Of a stretch of DNA of 64,000 nt, positions 24,269 to 34,900 are shown piece by piece (positions within the stretch are counted from its first letter, which is position 1; each line of letters begins with the position of its first letter). Origin of the DNA: Clostridia bacterium (GTDB lineage Bacteria; Bacillota; Clostridia; Christensenellales; Aristaeellaceae); contig JAFXZS010000017.1 of NCBI GenBank assembly GCA_017541105.1, forward strand, positions 1 to 64,000, written 5' to 3'. The notes beneath the pieces are model-generated. The model saw only the letters and a list, made by a program, of their open reading frames with translations, ran no database searches and had not been told where the DNA came from. The position numbers were made by a program, and so were the translations under genes.

Positions 24269-25240
24269 ATGGATAATATGACAGTTTACAAAAGAACGCT
24301 GGGCTTTTCCCTGCGCAGGTTCGGATGGGATATCCTGTCGGTCCTGATTCTGGGAGCGCTCTGCCTGGGCGGCTTCCTGATTGCGGACAAGGCGACGGAC
24401 AAAGGCCTGATCGGCCTTGCGATCGGCCTGGTGGTCGGTATAATCATCCTGGTCATCCTTCTCCGCTGGATCTCCTACAAGTACAAAGCGGGGCAGATCG
24501 CCATGATGACCCGGGGGGTTACAGAGGGAACGCTGCCGGACGACGTGATCGGCGAAGGAAAAAAGATTGTGCGGGAACGGTTTAAGACCGTGGCTGCCTT
24601 ATTCGCAGTGACCGGCATCATCAAAGGCATTTTCCGTGAGATCGGCCGGGGGATCACCAAGGTCGGCGAAGCCATCGGAGGAGAAAAGGGAAGCACGGTG
24701 GGCAGCGCAATCTCCGCGGTGATCGACGTGATTGTTGCTTATCTGTGCGACTGCTGCCTGGGATGGGTTTTCTACCGGAAAGATATAAAACCCGCAAAGG
24801 CCACCTGCGAGGGCGCCGTGCTGTTTTTCAAGCACTGGAAAACACTCGCGAAAAACATGGCACGCGTATTTGTTTTCGCCCTGGTTTCGCTGATTCTGGT
24901 CGGCGGCGTGTTCTTCGGGATTGCTTTCCTGATTTACTCCCGGTTCCCGGCGTTTTTTGAGATGCTGTCCAAAGAGTTTATTGAAGCCAGCGCGAGGAAT
25001 GATACACAGGCTGCCGAATTCCTGAGGGATCCGAAGATGCTTGTCATTGCCGCAGCCGCGCTGACCGGCGTGATCATCTGGGCGATCGTGCACTCTGTTT
25101 TCATCCGCCCCTTCGTCCTGGTGGGCGTGCTGCGGAATTATATGGCGTCCGGTATCAGTGACATTCCCGAGGAGAGCTCCTTTGCCGCGCTGGACGGGAA
25201 ATCAAAGAAATTCAAAAAGCTGCATGCCGAGCTGGCATAA
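24269..25240 (+). CDS. Multi-spanning membrane protein of unknown function
   Basis: Not recognised. 323 aa with about five hydrophobic segments: ILSVLILGALCLGGFLIA, GLIGLAIGLVVGIIILVILL, ISAVIDVIVAYLCDCCLGWV, FVFALVSLILVGGVFFGIAF and a C-terminal VIAAAALTGVIIWAIV. A cytoplasmic-looking Arg/Lys tail (KSKKFKKLHAELA) ends it. CDCC in the third helix is unusual. GGAGGGC precedes the ATG. Downstream and convergent lies the response regulator. Confidence 0.75.
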   Translation: MDNMTVYKRTLGFSLRRFGWDILSVLILGALCLGGFLIADKATDKGLIGLAIGLVVGIIILVILLRWISYKYKAGQIAMMTRGVTEGTLPDDVIGEGKKIVRERFKTVAALFAVTGIIKGIFREIGRGITKVGEAIGGEKGSTVGSAISAVIDVIVAYLCDCCLGWVFYRKDIKPAKATCEGAVLFFKHWKTLAKNMARVFVFALVSLILVGGVFFGIAFLIYSRFPAFFEMLSKEFIEASARNDTQAAEFLRDPKMLVIAAAALTGVIIWAIVHSVFIRPFVLVGVLRNYMASGISDIPEESSFAALDGKSKKFKKLHAELA

Positions 25241-25322
25241 AACCTTGAAAGAGCCGGGAGCATCTCAATGAACAGGCAGGAACCGTGCCCCGAAACGGGT
25301 ATTGCGCGGGTTCCGCAGGCCG

Positions 25323-26120
25323 TCAGTAATCAATCTTCCGGCTGAGAAAACTCTCGGTTTCCTCTGCCCAGGAATAGGCACTCATGTATTCGCCCCGGTA
25401 GGCGTTGATTGCGCCCGTGTCGCCGCTGCAAAAGCGCCAGGCGTCACAGGAAATCAGTTCCGGGACGATCCGCAGGGTGCCTCTTTTCATTTCCATGATT
25501 TCGCTGATTTTGTACTCTTCCAGCGTATCCCGAAGGCTCCGGATAATTACGTCGAACTGTTTCTGCATAGGCCTGTCATACATCCGGTCTTCATACAGCA
25601 TGGCAAAAGCTTCCGCCCGCGTGACGCTTCCGCCCTGGCGGTCGATCAGGTAAGCCAGCAGCTCCTTGCATTTGGCCTGGCGGAACGTGACCAGTTCCCC
25701 GTCCACGAACAGGTCAAAGTTTCCGAAAGTCCGCGCGGTCACATGCGTGTCCGGAGCCTGGCGCTTACCCGAAAGGGCATAAACGACTTCTTCAGCCAGC
25801 CTGCTTTTGTCGACAGGCTTGAGCAGGTAGCCGGAAGCGTGCACTTCAAAAGCTTTCATCGCATACTCGGAAAAACCGGTCAGGAAGATGACTGCCATAT
25901 CAGGCCGGAGCTTTTTGATCTCCGCCGCCAGGGCAAGGCCGTTCATGTCCGGCATATCGATATCCAGCAGGGCCAGGTCGGCGCTGTTGCTTTTCAGCCA
26001 TGCCAAAGCGTCCCGGGCACGGGTAAACCCTTCCGCTTCTGTCAGGGGAGGCAGTTCCCGGCAAAGGGAAACCACATAATCGGTGATGAGCTTTTCATCG
26101 TCCACGCAGATTGCTTTCAT
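25323..26120 (-). CDS. Response regulator with SARP-like DNA-binding domain
   Basis: Output half of a two-component system. Receiver domain at residues 1-115: acidic pocket CVDDEK, phosphoacceptor in LLDIDMPDMNG (Asp near 53), T/S in FLTGFSEYA and Lys in LLKPVDK. The second half (about 130-265) is a winged-helix with FGNFDLFVDGELVTFRQAKC and KELLAYLIDRQGG, then LRDTLEEYKISEIMEMKRGT, the fold of OmpR/SARP activators, followed by a short bacterial-transcriptional-activator-like tail; it is not LytTR. Such regulators bind direct repeats of 11-bp period overlapping the -35. The start overlaps the kinase stop (ATGA). Candidate operators are at 21550, 22081 and 27478. Confidence 0.85.
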   Translation of the reverse strand: MKAICVDDEKLITDYVVSLCRELPPLTEAEGFTRARDALAWLKSNSADLALLDIDMPDMNGLALAAEIKKLRPDMAVIFLTGFSEYAMKAFEVHASGYLLKPVDKSRLAEEVVYALSGKRQAPDTHVTARTFGNFDLFVDGELVTFRQAKCKELLAYLIDRQGGSVTRAEAFAMLYEDRMYDRPMQKQFDVIIRSLRDTLEEYKISEIMEMKRGTLRIVPELISCDAWRFCSGDTGAINAYRGEYMSAYSWAEETESFLSRKIDY

Positions 26121-27376
26121 GCTTTGACCTCCTCTTTTCCGGCTCCTGCCGGAATCCGGATGGTGACGGTTGTTCCTTCATCCATCCTGCTGTCAACGGT
26201 TAACGTTCCTGCACACATGCTTTCAATCCGTTCACGGACATTCCGCAGGCCAACGTGGCTCCTGTCGGATGTTTCAATTTTTTCCGCATCAAAACCAACC
26301 CCATTGTCCCGGATCAGGATTTCATGAAAACCATTCTGCTTTCGCGTGATTACTTTAACGACTCCCTTGTCCCGGATCCGGACGCCGTGGCGGATGGCGT
26401 TTTCCACTATGGGCTGCAGTGTCAGGGGCGGCAGGGAGAAACCGCTGTCCTGGATATCATATGCCACATGGATGTTCTGGAAACGGGTTTCCTCAATCTG
26501 CACGTATGTCCGGGTGTGTTCCAGCTCTTTTTCGAAGGGAATCAGGCCGGGTTCGTCCAGGGAGGACAGGTTCCGGCGCAGGTAGGAACTGAAGTTTCCC
26601 GTGATATCGGCTGCTTTCTCCGGATCCGTATGGCAGAGCACCTGGATCGTGGACAGGGTGTTGTACAGAAAATGGGGCTGGATCTGGGACATCATGATCT
26701 TAATCCGCTGCTGAGCCTTCAGGTCCTCCTCGTGATCCTGGACGAACTGCAGATGCAGCCAGATATAATAGAATACGCAGCTGAACGACATGGCAATCGT
26801 GAGGTAAGCGATGGGCTGGCGCCCTTCAGAGGCCTGTCCGTCCATCCAGATGGATACAAGGATCATGACGACCGTCAGGGTGGGAATGACCGGTTCCAGG
26901 AACTGGGTGCGCCGGTGCTCATGGACAGACAGATACAGCATGTAAACCAGCAGCGCTATGCTGACGAACAGGCAGAAATTCCGGAGGGGACCGGGCTGCC
27001 AGTGGTTGCTTTCGTCGATCCAGAAGCACAGATGGGAAAAAAGGGAGGTCATGTAGACCAGCGCGTTGACTGCCACCAGAATCCAGGTGGCCATGAACCG
27101 TTTTTTCGGCGCCAGGATAGGATATACCAGCACGATAATTGCCGGACGCACCGCGTAACCGTAAATGGAGGACAGCGTCCGCTCCAGCTGCCTTGTCTGC
27201 CCGGCGGCCAGCGTGTCGTCTATATAGTTCTGGATAATCAGGGAGATACACAGGACGGTGATCAGCAGGAGCGCCTTTTTATGTTTGTGGCGGATATAGG
27301 GATCATTGAGGATGGTAACCGCCAGCCCGATCAGCAGGAACAGGGTAAAGGCAATGAAATAGGTTGCTTCTCCCAT
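26117..27376 (-). CDS. Sensor histidine kinase, YesM/LytS-like
   Basis: Membrane sensor of the adjacent response regulator. About six N-terminal helices (ATYFIAFTLFLLIGLAVTIL, KALLLITVLCISLIIQNYI, and others to about residue 210) lack a periplasmic sensor domain, so the signal is probably membrane-borne. Then the His_kinase motif MSQIQPHFLYNTLSTI with the phosphorylated His, IVENAIRHGVRI (N box) and IRDNGVGFDAEKI, GLRNVRERI (G boxes). Start either the ATG at 27376 or the GTG at 27379 just before it; GGAGGTGGG is 10-13 bases upstream. The operon is kinase then regulator, minus strand, divergent from the 27557 gene. Confidence 0.88.
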   Translation of the reverse strand: MGEATYFIAFTLFLLIGLAVTILNDPYIRHKHKKALLLITVLCISLIIQNYIDDTLAAGQTRQLERTLSSIYGYAVRPAIIVLVYPILAPKKRFMATWILVAVNALVYMTSLFSHLCFWIDESNHWQPGPLRNFCLFVSIALLVYMLYLSVHEHRRTQFLEPVIPTLTVVMILVSIWMDGQASEGRQPIAYLTIAMSFSCVFYYIWLHLQFVQDHEEDLKAQQRIKIMMSQIQPHFLYNTLSTIQVLCHTDPEKAADITGNFSSYLRRNLSSLDEPGLIPFEKELEHTRTYVQIEETRFQNIHVAYDIQDSGFSLPPLTLQPIVENAIRHGVRIRDKGVVKVITRKQNGFHEILIRDNGVGFDAEKIETSDRSHVGLRNVRERIESMCAGTLTVDSRMDEGTTVTIRIPAGAGKEEVKA

Positions 27377-27477
27377 CACGGTTTTCCCACCTCCCGAGCG
27401 ATCGTGCTGCATGTATCAGTATAGCATATACGGGGATCACAGAGAAGCGCGCATTCGGATCATGTCTGAACTGCGCC

Positions 27478-27507
27478 GGACATTTATTGGACAACGGATG
27501 ATACGAT
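27478..27507 (+). promoter_or_regulatory. SARP-type direct-repeat promoter, copy 3
   Basis: GGACATT-TATT-GGACAAC with 11-bp period (GGACA at 27478 and 27489), TACGAT (27502-27507) 17 nt after GACATT. It lies in the divergent gap between the kinase gene and the 215-aa membrane protein. Confidence 0.7.
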
Positions 27508-27556
27508 CATCCGGACGGATGAATAATCCGCAGAAAACAAAAAGGGGAGATAACCA

Positions 27557-28204
27557 GTGTTTAAAAATGCATATGAAGGCGTAAAGAAGATCCATAAAGC
27601 GGAAATCCTGGCCATGATCGCGACCATCCTGCTTCTGGTCGGAAGCATCATCGGTGCAACCGGTATTCAGGCCGGTGAGAGTACCGCTTCCGGAGAAGGC
27701 CTTCTTGTCGGCGGCGGATTGTTAATGATTGCCGCCGCTGTCCTGATGATCGTTGCGGCGATTATGAGCATCATCGGGGTCAACCGTGCTTCCAAGGATG
27801 AATCCGCTTTTAAAAACGCACTGATCGCGCTGCTTTTCGGAATTGCAGCCAACATCCTTGTGTCCGCATCCAGCAATAATACGACGATCAGCAGTATCGG
27901 CAAAACCCTGGAAAATGTTACCGAAATCCTGGCAAGTTACTATATCTGCACCGGTATCATCAATCTGGCTGACCGCCTCAGCAACAGTGAAGTCAGCGCC
28001 AGGGGCAAGAAGGTTCGTTCAATCCTTATGGGCATCTGGGTCGCAGCTGCTGTAATGAATGTTCTGACCACACTGTTCGGAACCGATGAAACGATGCAGG
28101 AGGTTATTGGCATCATCGCGGTTGTCGGCGGGATCATCTCCATCGTGGCCTATTTCCTCTACATCGGACTGCTGGGAAGAGCAAAGAATATGCTGGCGAA
28201 ATAA
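27557..28204 (+). CDS. Four- to five-helix membrane protein, function unknown
   Basis: Not recognised. GTG start at 27557 after GGGGAG. The 215-aa protein has hydrophobic segments IHKAEILAMIATILLLVGSI, GLLMIAAAVLMIVAAIMSII, ALIALLFGIAANILVSA, ILMGIWVAAAVMNVLTTLF and VIGIIAVVGGIISIVAYFLY. It ends RAKNMLAK. Promoter copy 3 stands 50 bp upstream, divergent from the kinase gene, a classical position for a target or accessory gene of the system. Confidence 0.75.
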   Translation: MFKNAYEGVKKIHKAEILAMIATILLLVGSIIGATGIQAGESTASGEGLLVGGGLLMIAAAVLMIVAAIMSIIGVNRASKDESAFKNALIALLFGIAANILVSASSNNTTISSIGKTLENVTEILASYYICTGIINLADRLSNSEVSARGKKVRSILMGIWVAAAVMNVLTTLFGTDETMQEVIGIIAVVGGIISIVAYFLYIGLLGRAKNMLAK

Positions 28205-28298
28205 TCCGGAAGCCGTCTGCAAGATGCCTTCAGCAGGGGTGATATGATGTGCCCAGAAACGAACCGGAACAATCCGGAAGACGAAGGAGGTTCACCCC

Positions 28299-28850
28299 AT
28301 GCCTGAAGTAGCTCTCAAAGCCGCTGTTTATAAACTGTCTCAGTACTATCCCACCGCAGGCGCAACGGAGAAGGTCATTCTCCGCAGTGCCATGATCGCG
28401 GCAGGAGCGGACCTGGTTGGCGGTGCGATCCCCGGACTGGCCATCCCCGCGACGATCATCTCCTGCTTCGGTACGGTATGGATTATGTACGGCCAGCTCT
28501 GCAGCAAGCTGGGAATCTCCCTGAAGGAGAATGTCCTGAAGCTCCTGGCCCGGGCTGTACTGGCGAACATCGCCGCGAATCTCGGCGGCGCCATCGCTGC
28601 CTTGCTTGCGGGCATGCTGATCCCCGGCGCCTCCATCGTGGTCTCCGCTGTCGTCGCTTTCCTGACGATCTACCTCGCCGGCCTGGTGTTCCTCCGGCTG
28701 ATCGCGAGCCTGGCGGAGAAGAGCAGCGACCGCACTTCCTTCAGCGACATCAGCACCCATGAAATGAAAAAGACCGCCAGGGAAATGAAGGTCGGCAAGG
28801 AGGATCTGGAGGAAGCCAAAAAGGCGTATGCGGAGAATAAAGCCCAATAA
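28299..28850 (+). CDS. DUF697-like small membrane protein
   Basis: 183 aa with GGAGG before the ATG (MPEVALKAAVYKLSQYYPT). Hydrophobic stretches ADLVGGAIPGLAIPATIISC, VLANIAANLGGAIAALLAGM and IPGASIVVSAVVAFLTIYLA are of the short Gly/Ala/Pro-rich kind seen in DUF697 and EcsC-like proteins; a charged helical tail (DISTHEMKKTAREMKVGKEDLEEAKKAY, given here by ends only) follows. Family assignment is tentative. It is convergent with the RHS gene across a strong terminator. Confidence 0.65.
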   Translation: MPEVALKAAVYKLSQYYPTAGATEKVILRSAMIAAGADLVGGAIPGLAIPATIISCFGTVWIMYGQLCSKLGISLKENVLKLLARAVLANIAANLGGAIAALLAGMLIPGASIVVSAVVAFLTIYLAGLVFLRLIASLAEKSSDRTSFSDISTHEMKKTAREMKVGKEDLEEAKKAYAENKAQ

Positions 28851-28908
28851 CTGATACCGGAACACGTTCAGACCGTCGAAACGTGCAAAACTTCCCCAAA
28901 GTATACGG

Positions 28909-28938
28909 CAGCCATCCTGCAAAACTGCAGGATGGCTG
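28909..28938. terminator. Bidirectional terminator between the DUF697-like and RHS genes
   Basis: CAGCCATCCTGCA (28909-28921), loop AAAC, exact 13-bp complement (28926-28938), then TATTGTT. Confidence 0.85.
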
Positions 28939-28944
28939 TATTGT

Positions 28945-31900
28945 TCAGCGGGATGCGTACAGCGGAGAATCCGAGCTGATCTCATCAGGTACCGCGGGGA
29001 TTCCGGCATAGCTGACAGCCTGATCCGTCAGCGTCAGTATTACGCTGCCCGGATCCGCAATTCCGCTGACAAGGAATACAGAGGCCAGGAGCTGCTCCGG
29101 ATTATCTGCCGCAGGTTCAGCGTCGAGCGGCTGAACCTCTGCCGGCGTACCGTTGACAAGGATGGCTCCCTGCACACTTGCCGGTATCATGTATCGGCTG
29201 AATTCCAGTTCGAGGCTGTCCCCATGCAGGATCACGGAGATGATTTCCGGAGCCTGCAGGCAGACTATGCCGATATTCACTTCTGTTTGCGGAGGAGGAA
29301 CCGGAAGCCAGGAAGTTTCGACGGTTTCAAAACCCTCCTTCTCATAGCGCACCCGCCAATGCCCGGAAGGCACGTCCCATCCGTACTGGCCGAGCTGATC
29401 CGTAATCTGCGGATTCTCCTCGTCATATTCCGCCGCGTTCCAGAAAACAGGATACCCGTCATCGTCCCGGTAAAAGACGGTCGCAGTCACCCCATCCAAC
29501 CGGTTGGATTCCACGGCTTCATACACGTATCCGGAGGGATCGATCTTCGTTTCCGCCGGAGAAGAAGCCAGAACCTGCTTCCCGCTTTCTTCATTCTGCT
29601 GACGCGCCTCTATGACCTCCTTTATGAGGGTGGCAATATCGTACAGATCCTTCGCCGTACTGGCCCACATGACGACTGTGACGGCCGTGCCGACACCGGT
29701 GGAGGCTGTCACAGTACCAAAGCCGGCCTTTGCAAGTGCTTTCAGCAGAATCGGCAGAACGATCGGGGCAACATCCAGGAAAATGCCGCCGAAATCCATC
29801 AGCTTTCGGAATGCTTCCTGGACATTGGGATCCGCAAAAACCTGTGCTGTCGCGAACCCAACTGTTCCAAGGATCGGCAGCGTTACCAACACTTCCGGGA
29901 GCACAAAACCTTTAAGATTCAGTTGCCCTCCCGGCATCCTTTTATTGACAACGATGTTTCCCGTCCTTTCCGTTATTCCTGGCATTATTTGTCTGTTAAG
30001 GTTCTTCTTCAGATTTAACTCTATCGCAGCTTTATTATAGTTAGCAGCTGCCTCCTGAAAAGCATCGAATGCATCTTTTCGTTTGATCATTTCGTCAATC
30101 CCAATTGTTTCTGCTACGCTCTCAGCATTTTTCGCTTCAACTAATTGCTGGGATATTTTCTGCGCGCTTTCGCTTGCTATTTTATTATCTGCCGCTTTGG
30201 CAGAATTCTTTATATATGTAAATCCTGAGCCAATTTTACCAATGGGGACTATTGATTCCCCGGTAATATCCACATTCTCCACAGGATTATTGCCTGCATA
30301 CCGATACAGGTTCAGATCATAGACCTGTTCCGCCGGATCGGGGGAAATGAACCGCAGGACATCCTGATCCACGAAGCGGGCCCGGGCACACCACAGGCCG
30401 TTGCTGTCGTCAATCACCCCATAACGCCCCGCATAGGTGAAGGGATTATCGAAAAGATCTTCCTGGAATACTTCTTTTCCGGTGACATGTCCTTCCGGAT
30501 CATAGGTATAACGCGCGGCGATATTTCCCTGTTCATCGGTAATCTCGGAGACGGAGCCGAGCGGGGTATAGGTGTAATAATATTTCTTTCCTTCATGCTC
30601 GGCGCAGATCAAACCCGAGCTGCCCACATAGAAGACAGTCATGCCGTCGCTGTCTTCCATGGCAAGCGTTTGCGAGATATCGGACGGCAGGTTATAGAAG
30701 GATCTGGTTTTTCCGTTGATCGTCATGGAGGAACGGTTTCCGAACAGGTCATAGGTGTATTCTGTCGCCTGACCGCTCCTGCTTACACTTACCAGCTGAT
30801 TCAGGGCATTCCATGTGTATAGGGTCGTCCCTTCTTCTCCCTGTGTTTTCACAAGCCGGCCCTGTAAATCATATTCATATGAAACGCCGTTTGCGGAAAG
30901 CAGCCGGTTCATCTGATCGTAGCTGTACTCCGTGACCTTTCCGTTGACTGTTTTGCTCAGCCGGTTGCCCGCCTGATCATATGTGTACGTGATGATACCG
31001 TCTGCACCTTCCGCGCGCGTCAGCTGGCCGATTTCGTCATAGCTGAAGAACCATGTTCCTTCCGCCGAGGTCCGGCGGATGATGTTCCCCCGGTCATTAA
31101 ATTCCAACTCGAAGAAGGAAAGAAGGGAACCGTCAGGCGCAAGGTTCTCTGTCCGGCTCACCTTGCTGTCCTCATTCCAGGTGTACACCGCGGTCACGCC
31201 GTTGCCGAGAACCTCACGGACCGGCAGGCCGTCCTCGTAATCGACATGCAGCAAATGCACGTCTTCGTCCCATCCGTATACATCGGACAGATTACCGTTC
31301 TCCTTCAGAACACTTTCGGTTCCCTGTCCATTGAACGTCATGGCGTACCGGTTGCCTTCGCTTTCCGCCAGGTGCACGACTGCACTGTCCGTCAAAGTAT
31401 AATCGTAACCGGATTCATCCACACAGATTCTGTTCCATTGCTCTCCCCGGCGGAAAACGGCACTGGCGCTGTTTTCATCCCAACTGTATTCATAGTCCGT
31501 TTGCGTTGAATCGGGCCATCTTACACGAACCAAAGCCCCGTCCTGATAATCCAGGCAGGTGGTTTCACCGGATTGGCCGGTAAATTGAGTCAGGTTTCCG
31601 TCCCCGTCGTATCCATATCTCCGGGAAGTGCCGTCCGGATAAGTGATCCCGGCCGTTTGCCCGTCATCGTTTGATTCATACCGGGTCGTCCTGCCGGCCT
31701 TGTCGGTGACAGCGGACAGATAACCGAGAACGTCATATGAGAAATGAACGGTGAATCCGTCCGTATCTGTCTGGCTGATGATACGGCCATAGCCATCCAG
31801 AGTCGATTCCGCAGTCCGGCCCTGTGCCATGGAGATGATGCGGGTCGTTCCGTCCGGCATGGGGATGATTTCGGCGGAGCTGCCGTCTGAAGTGTCCATG

Positions 31901-34900
31901 CGGGAAATGCTGCCCGTCCCGTTCAGCGTGTAGGTTACGCTGCAGTTGTTGTCTCCCGTCACGGTTACGGTGTTTTCACCGTACTCCAGCCATGCCTGAA
32001 CGCCGTTTGTTTCGATCCAGGACGGGAAGCCCCGGCTGTTGTACCGGAAACGAATTGATTCGCCGCTCTGCACAGCAGCTGTCAGGGGATGAAGTCCTTC
32101 CTGGGTGAACAGGCCCTCATAAACATAGGTATCCGTTTTCTCTGCGTTTTCCGCCCGGATCAGCGCATCCCGCTCATAGGCATACGCGACTGTCTCATCC
32201 CCGCAGGAGGAAGAGGTGATTCTTCCGTCGCTGTCATAAGCCAGTGCCAGCGCAACATCCGGTGTCCCGACGGAAAGCAGGCGCCCGGCGTCATCATAAG
32301 TCAGCAAGATCGTAAATCCGGAAGAATCGGCGATATAAGCCAGCCGTCCGTCCGTTCCGAAACCCATCCGGGAACCGTCCTGCTCTTCGATCGTGAAACC
32401 GTCGCTGCTGACCGAAGCTTTCGCGAAGCCGCCCTCTTCTGTGAAGGTATTTCCGTTCGGTGTGAAGATCCGCGTTCGGTCGGGAGACCAGACCACCCAT
32501 TGCCCGCTGCCGGCTTCGTCTCCCGGGATCGCGTAAATATCGTAATTCGTCAGCCATCCGGGGCCGAATCCGCGGTCAACGGTCTGCAGGGTGGGGGAAG
32601 CCATATAATACCGGGTAAGCGGAAGAAGAGATGACAAATCATCAGCGGAAACCAATGTGTGCATCAGCGGCACTTCTATACAGGGCTCCCGGAACGCTTC
32701 CCGCAGGGCATCCTCCCGAAAGGTATACTCGATCGTATAGCGGTCCGGTGCAAACATATCGTCCGACGAGAACTGCCCATGTGCAATCCATCGGCCGTCT
32801 CCCGCGCTTTCGGCAGGCAGCTCAAAACGGACGCCGTCCATCAGTGCGACAAGCGTAACTTCTTTCAGCAGCGCATCATTTTCAAGTGTCAGTGTGAAAG
32901 TCAGGTCGCTTCCCGGCAAATAGGCAAAACGGATCTCGCTTTTGCCGAAAGCATCGCCGGAAACAATGACCTGTTTGTCTTCACCATGCTCGTTATAATC
33001 CAGAACAAACTGTTTCAGCCGGGGTGCGCCGGCCGCCCGTGTGACCGTAACCGGAGCTGTCAGGAGGCCGTCTTCCGTCTGAGCGGCAACCGAATGTGTT
33101 TTTGCACTGGACAGGGGAACCAGCGCAGACCATTGCCCCCTTGCCCCGGCAATTGCAGACGTTACGCGGCGGCTGAAATCCAAAATATCCAGCTGGGAAT
33201 AGGGTGCAGCATAACCGGTCATCAGCACCTCGCTGCCGGAAGTCAATGACGGACCGGAAATGCTGAATCTGGAAACCTTTACCTGTGCTGAACCGATGTA
33301 CTGGCTTTTTATTTCCCCGCCGGTTTTTATCCGAATCGATGCATTGGAGACCAAAGCGGCCGGCTCCCCGGCTGCTTCCATATAAAACAGCAGTTTTCCT
33401 GTCCCGGCAGTGACGGGAACGGAAAGCACATTGTTGTCCCATGCAACGTTTTCCGCTGCGCCGCTGTCCAGAACCGCACTTCCGCGAACATATTCAGCGC
33501 CGGAAAGGAAAACGATCTCTACAGCTTCCGCGCCTTCGCACGCTTCCGTCAGCGCCCATTCCAGAGAGAACAAAGCCATATCTCCCTGCACGACCGCACT
33601 CTTCCGTGCTTCATAGGCAGTGCCGGCTGCCAGCAGATAGGGGCTTTGAAGCTGCGGCTCAGCAGGAATATCCGGTTTTGCATGCAGAATCGTACCGTCT
33701 GTAATGTTCAGTTCTTCGAGAAGATAATGCGTTCCGTTTTCCAACGCATTCTCGGAATAATCTGCCAGATGCAGCAGCTTCCATGCGCCGATACTGCCGC
33801 GGATCCATACGGCGTAATAGATCCCTTCATCCATTCCGCCTGTATCGTATCCGCCGGCGGAGGGATGGATTTCTTTCAGAAAACTGCCGTCCCGGTCATA
33901 CAGATACAGTCTTGCCCGGGTATCGTCTGCCGGAACAGCCCGATAACGGCCCTTTTCCCGCAATTCGATTGAAGCGGAAGCATACAGCTTCTCATCCAGT
34001 TTTACGGTAACCACTCCATCCCGGATCGTATCCTTTCCGGATGATGCGCGGATCTGTATTTCATCTCCCGGCTGCGCCAGGCCGGGCAGGCAATACAATC
34101 CTTCATCCGAGACGGCAACGGCTTCCATCGCCTGATTCTGCGTTGTGTTGAACAGAGATACAGCTGTTTCAGCCAGATCGCATTTGCCGGGAATCATTTC
34201 ATCAGCATCATCGTGAGCCGTATAGGCTGTTACATCCAGATCGATATGAACGGGTTCCTGCAGGTCCGCCTGCAAGATGTATTTCGCCGTGTCGGATGTG
34301 CCTGCCAGCCGGATCAGGCAGTTTCCGCCCACCTCCGTAAAGAGGGAACACGCGTTTTCCCCATTGGACGGATCAAGCAGACGGTATGTTGCGTCAGGCA
34401 TGCGGACAAGCGCACAGCCATAGCTGCCGGAAGCGCCAAACGCAAGCTGAAGGGAGGAATATGCGTCGCATGGAATGCTGAAATAGGTGCTTCCGCATTC
34501 TCCGTCCACGAGGTAAACTCCGCTGTCCAGGGTTACGGCAGAAGCTTCCGAGGATCCACCCCTGACAGGGACCGCATTCCGGGCAAGTTCGCTGTCGGCA
34601 GGAGAGGACTGAACAGCCTGTTTGCCGATTTCTGCGGAATGATAGTTTATGCTGTGCTGCCCTGCGGAAGCGAGATTTCCGACAACGGCATTGCTTCCGA
34701 CGGTGCCCCGTGTGCCGTTCCCGGCGATCACGATTGTTTCAGAGATGCCGTCAAAGGGCATCAGGCTGCAGTTGTCCAAAAACGCGCGGCGGATGACGCT
34801 TCCCTGATTGGCGGAAATCCGGCTGCTGCCGGCAATTAACGTGCCTACATGATATTCGAAACAGTTCCCGAAGATGTTGTGATAGTGGTTCGGATCTTCG

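Noticed and set aside
28945..30260. Toxin (nuclease) domain at the RHS tail with immunity gene
   Set aside because: No HNH, His-Me, EndoU or ART motif visible, and the gene downstream is convergent and DUF697-like; not claimed.
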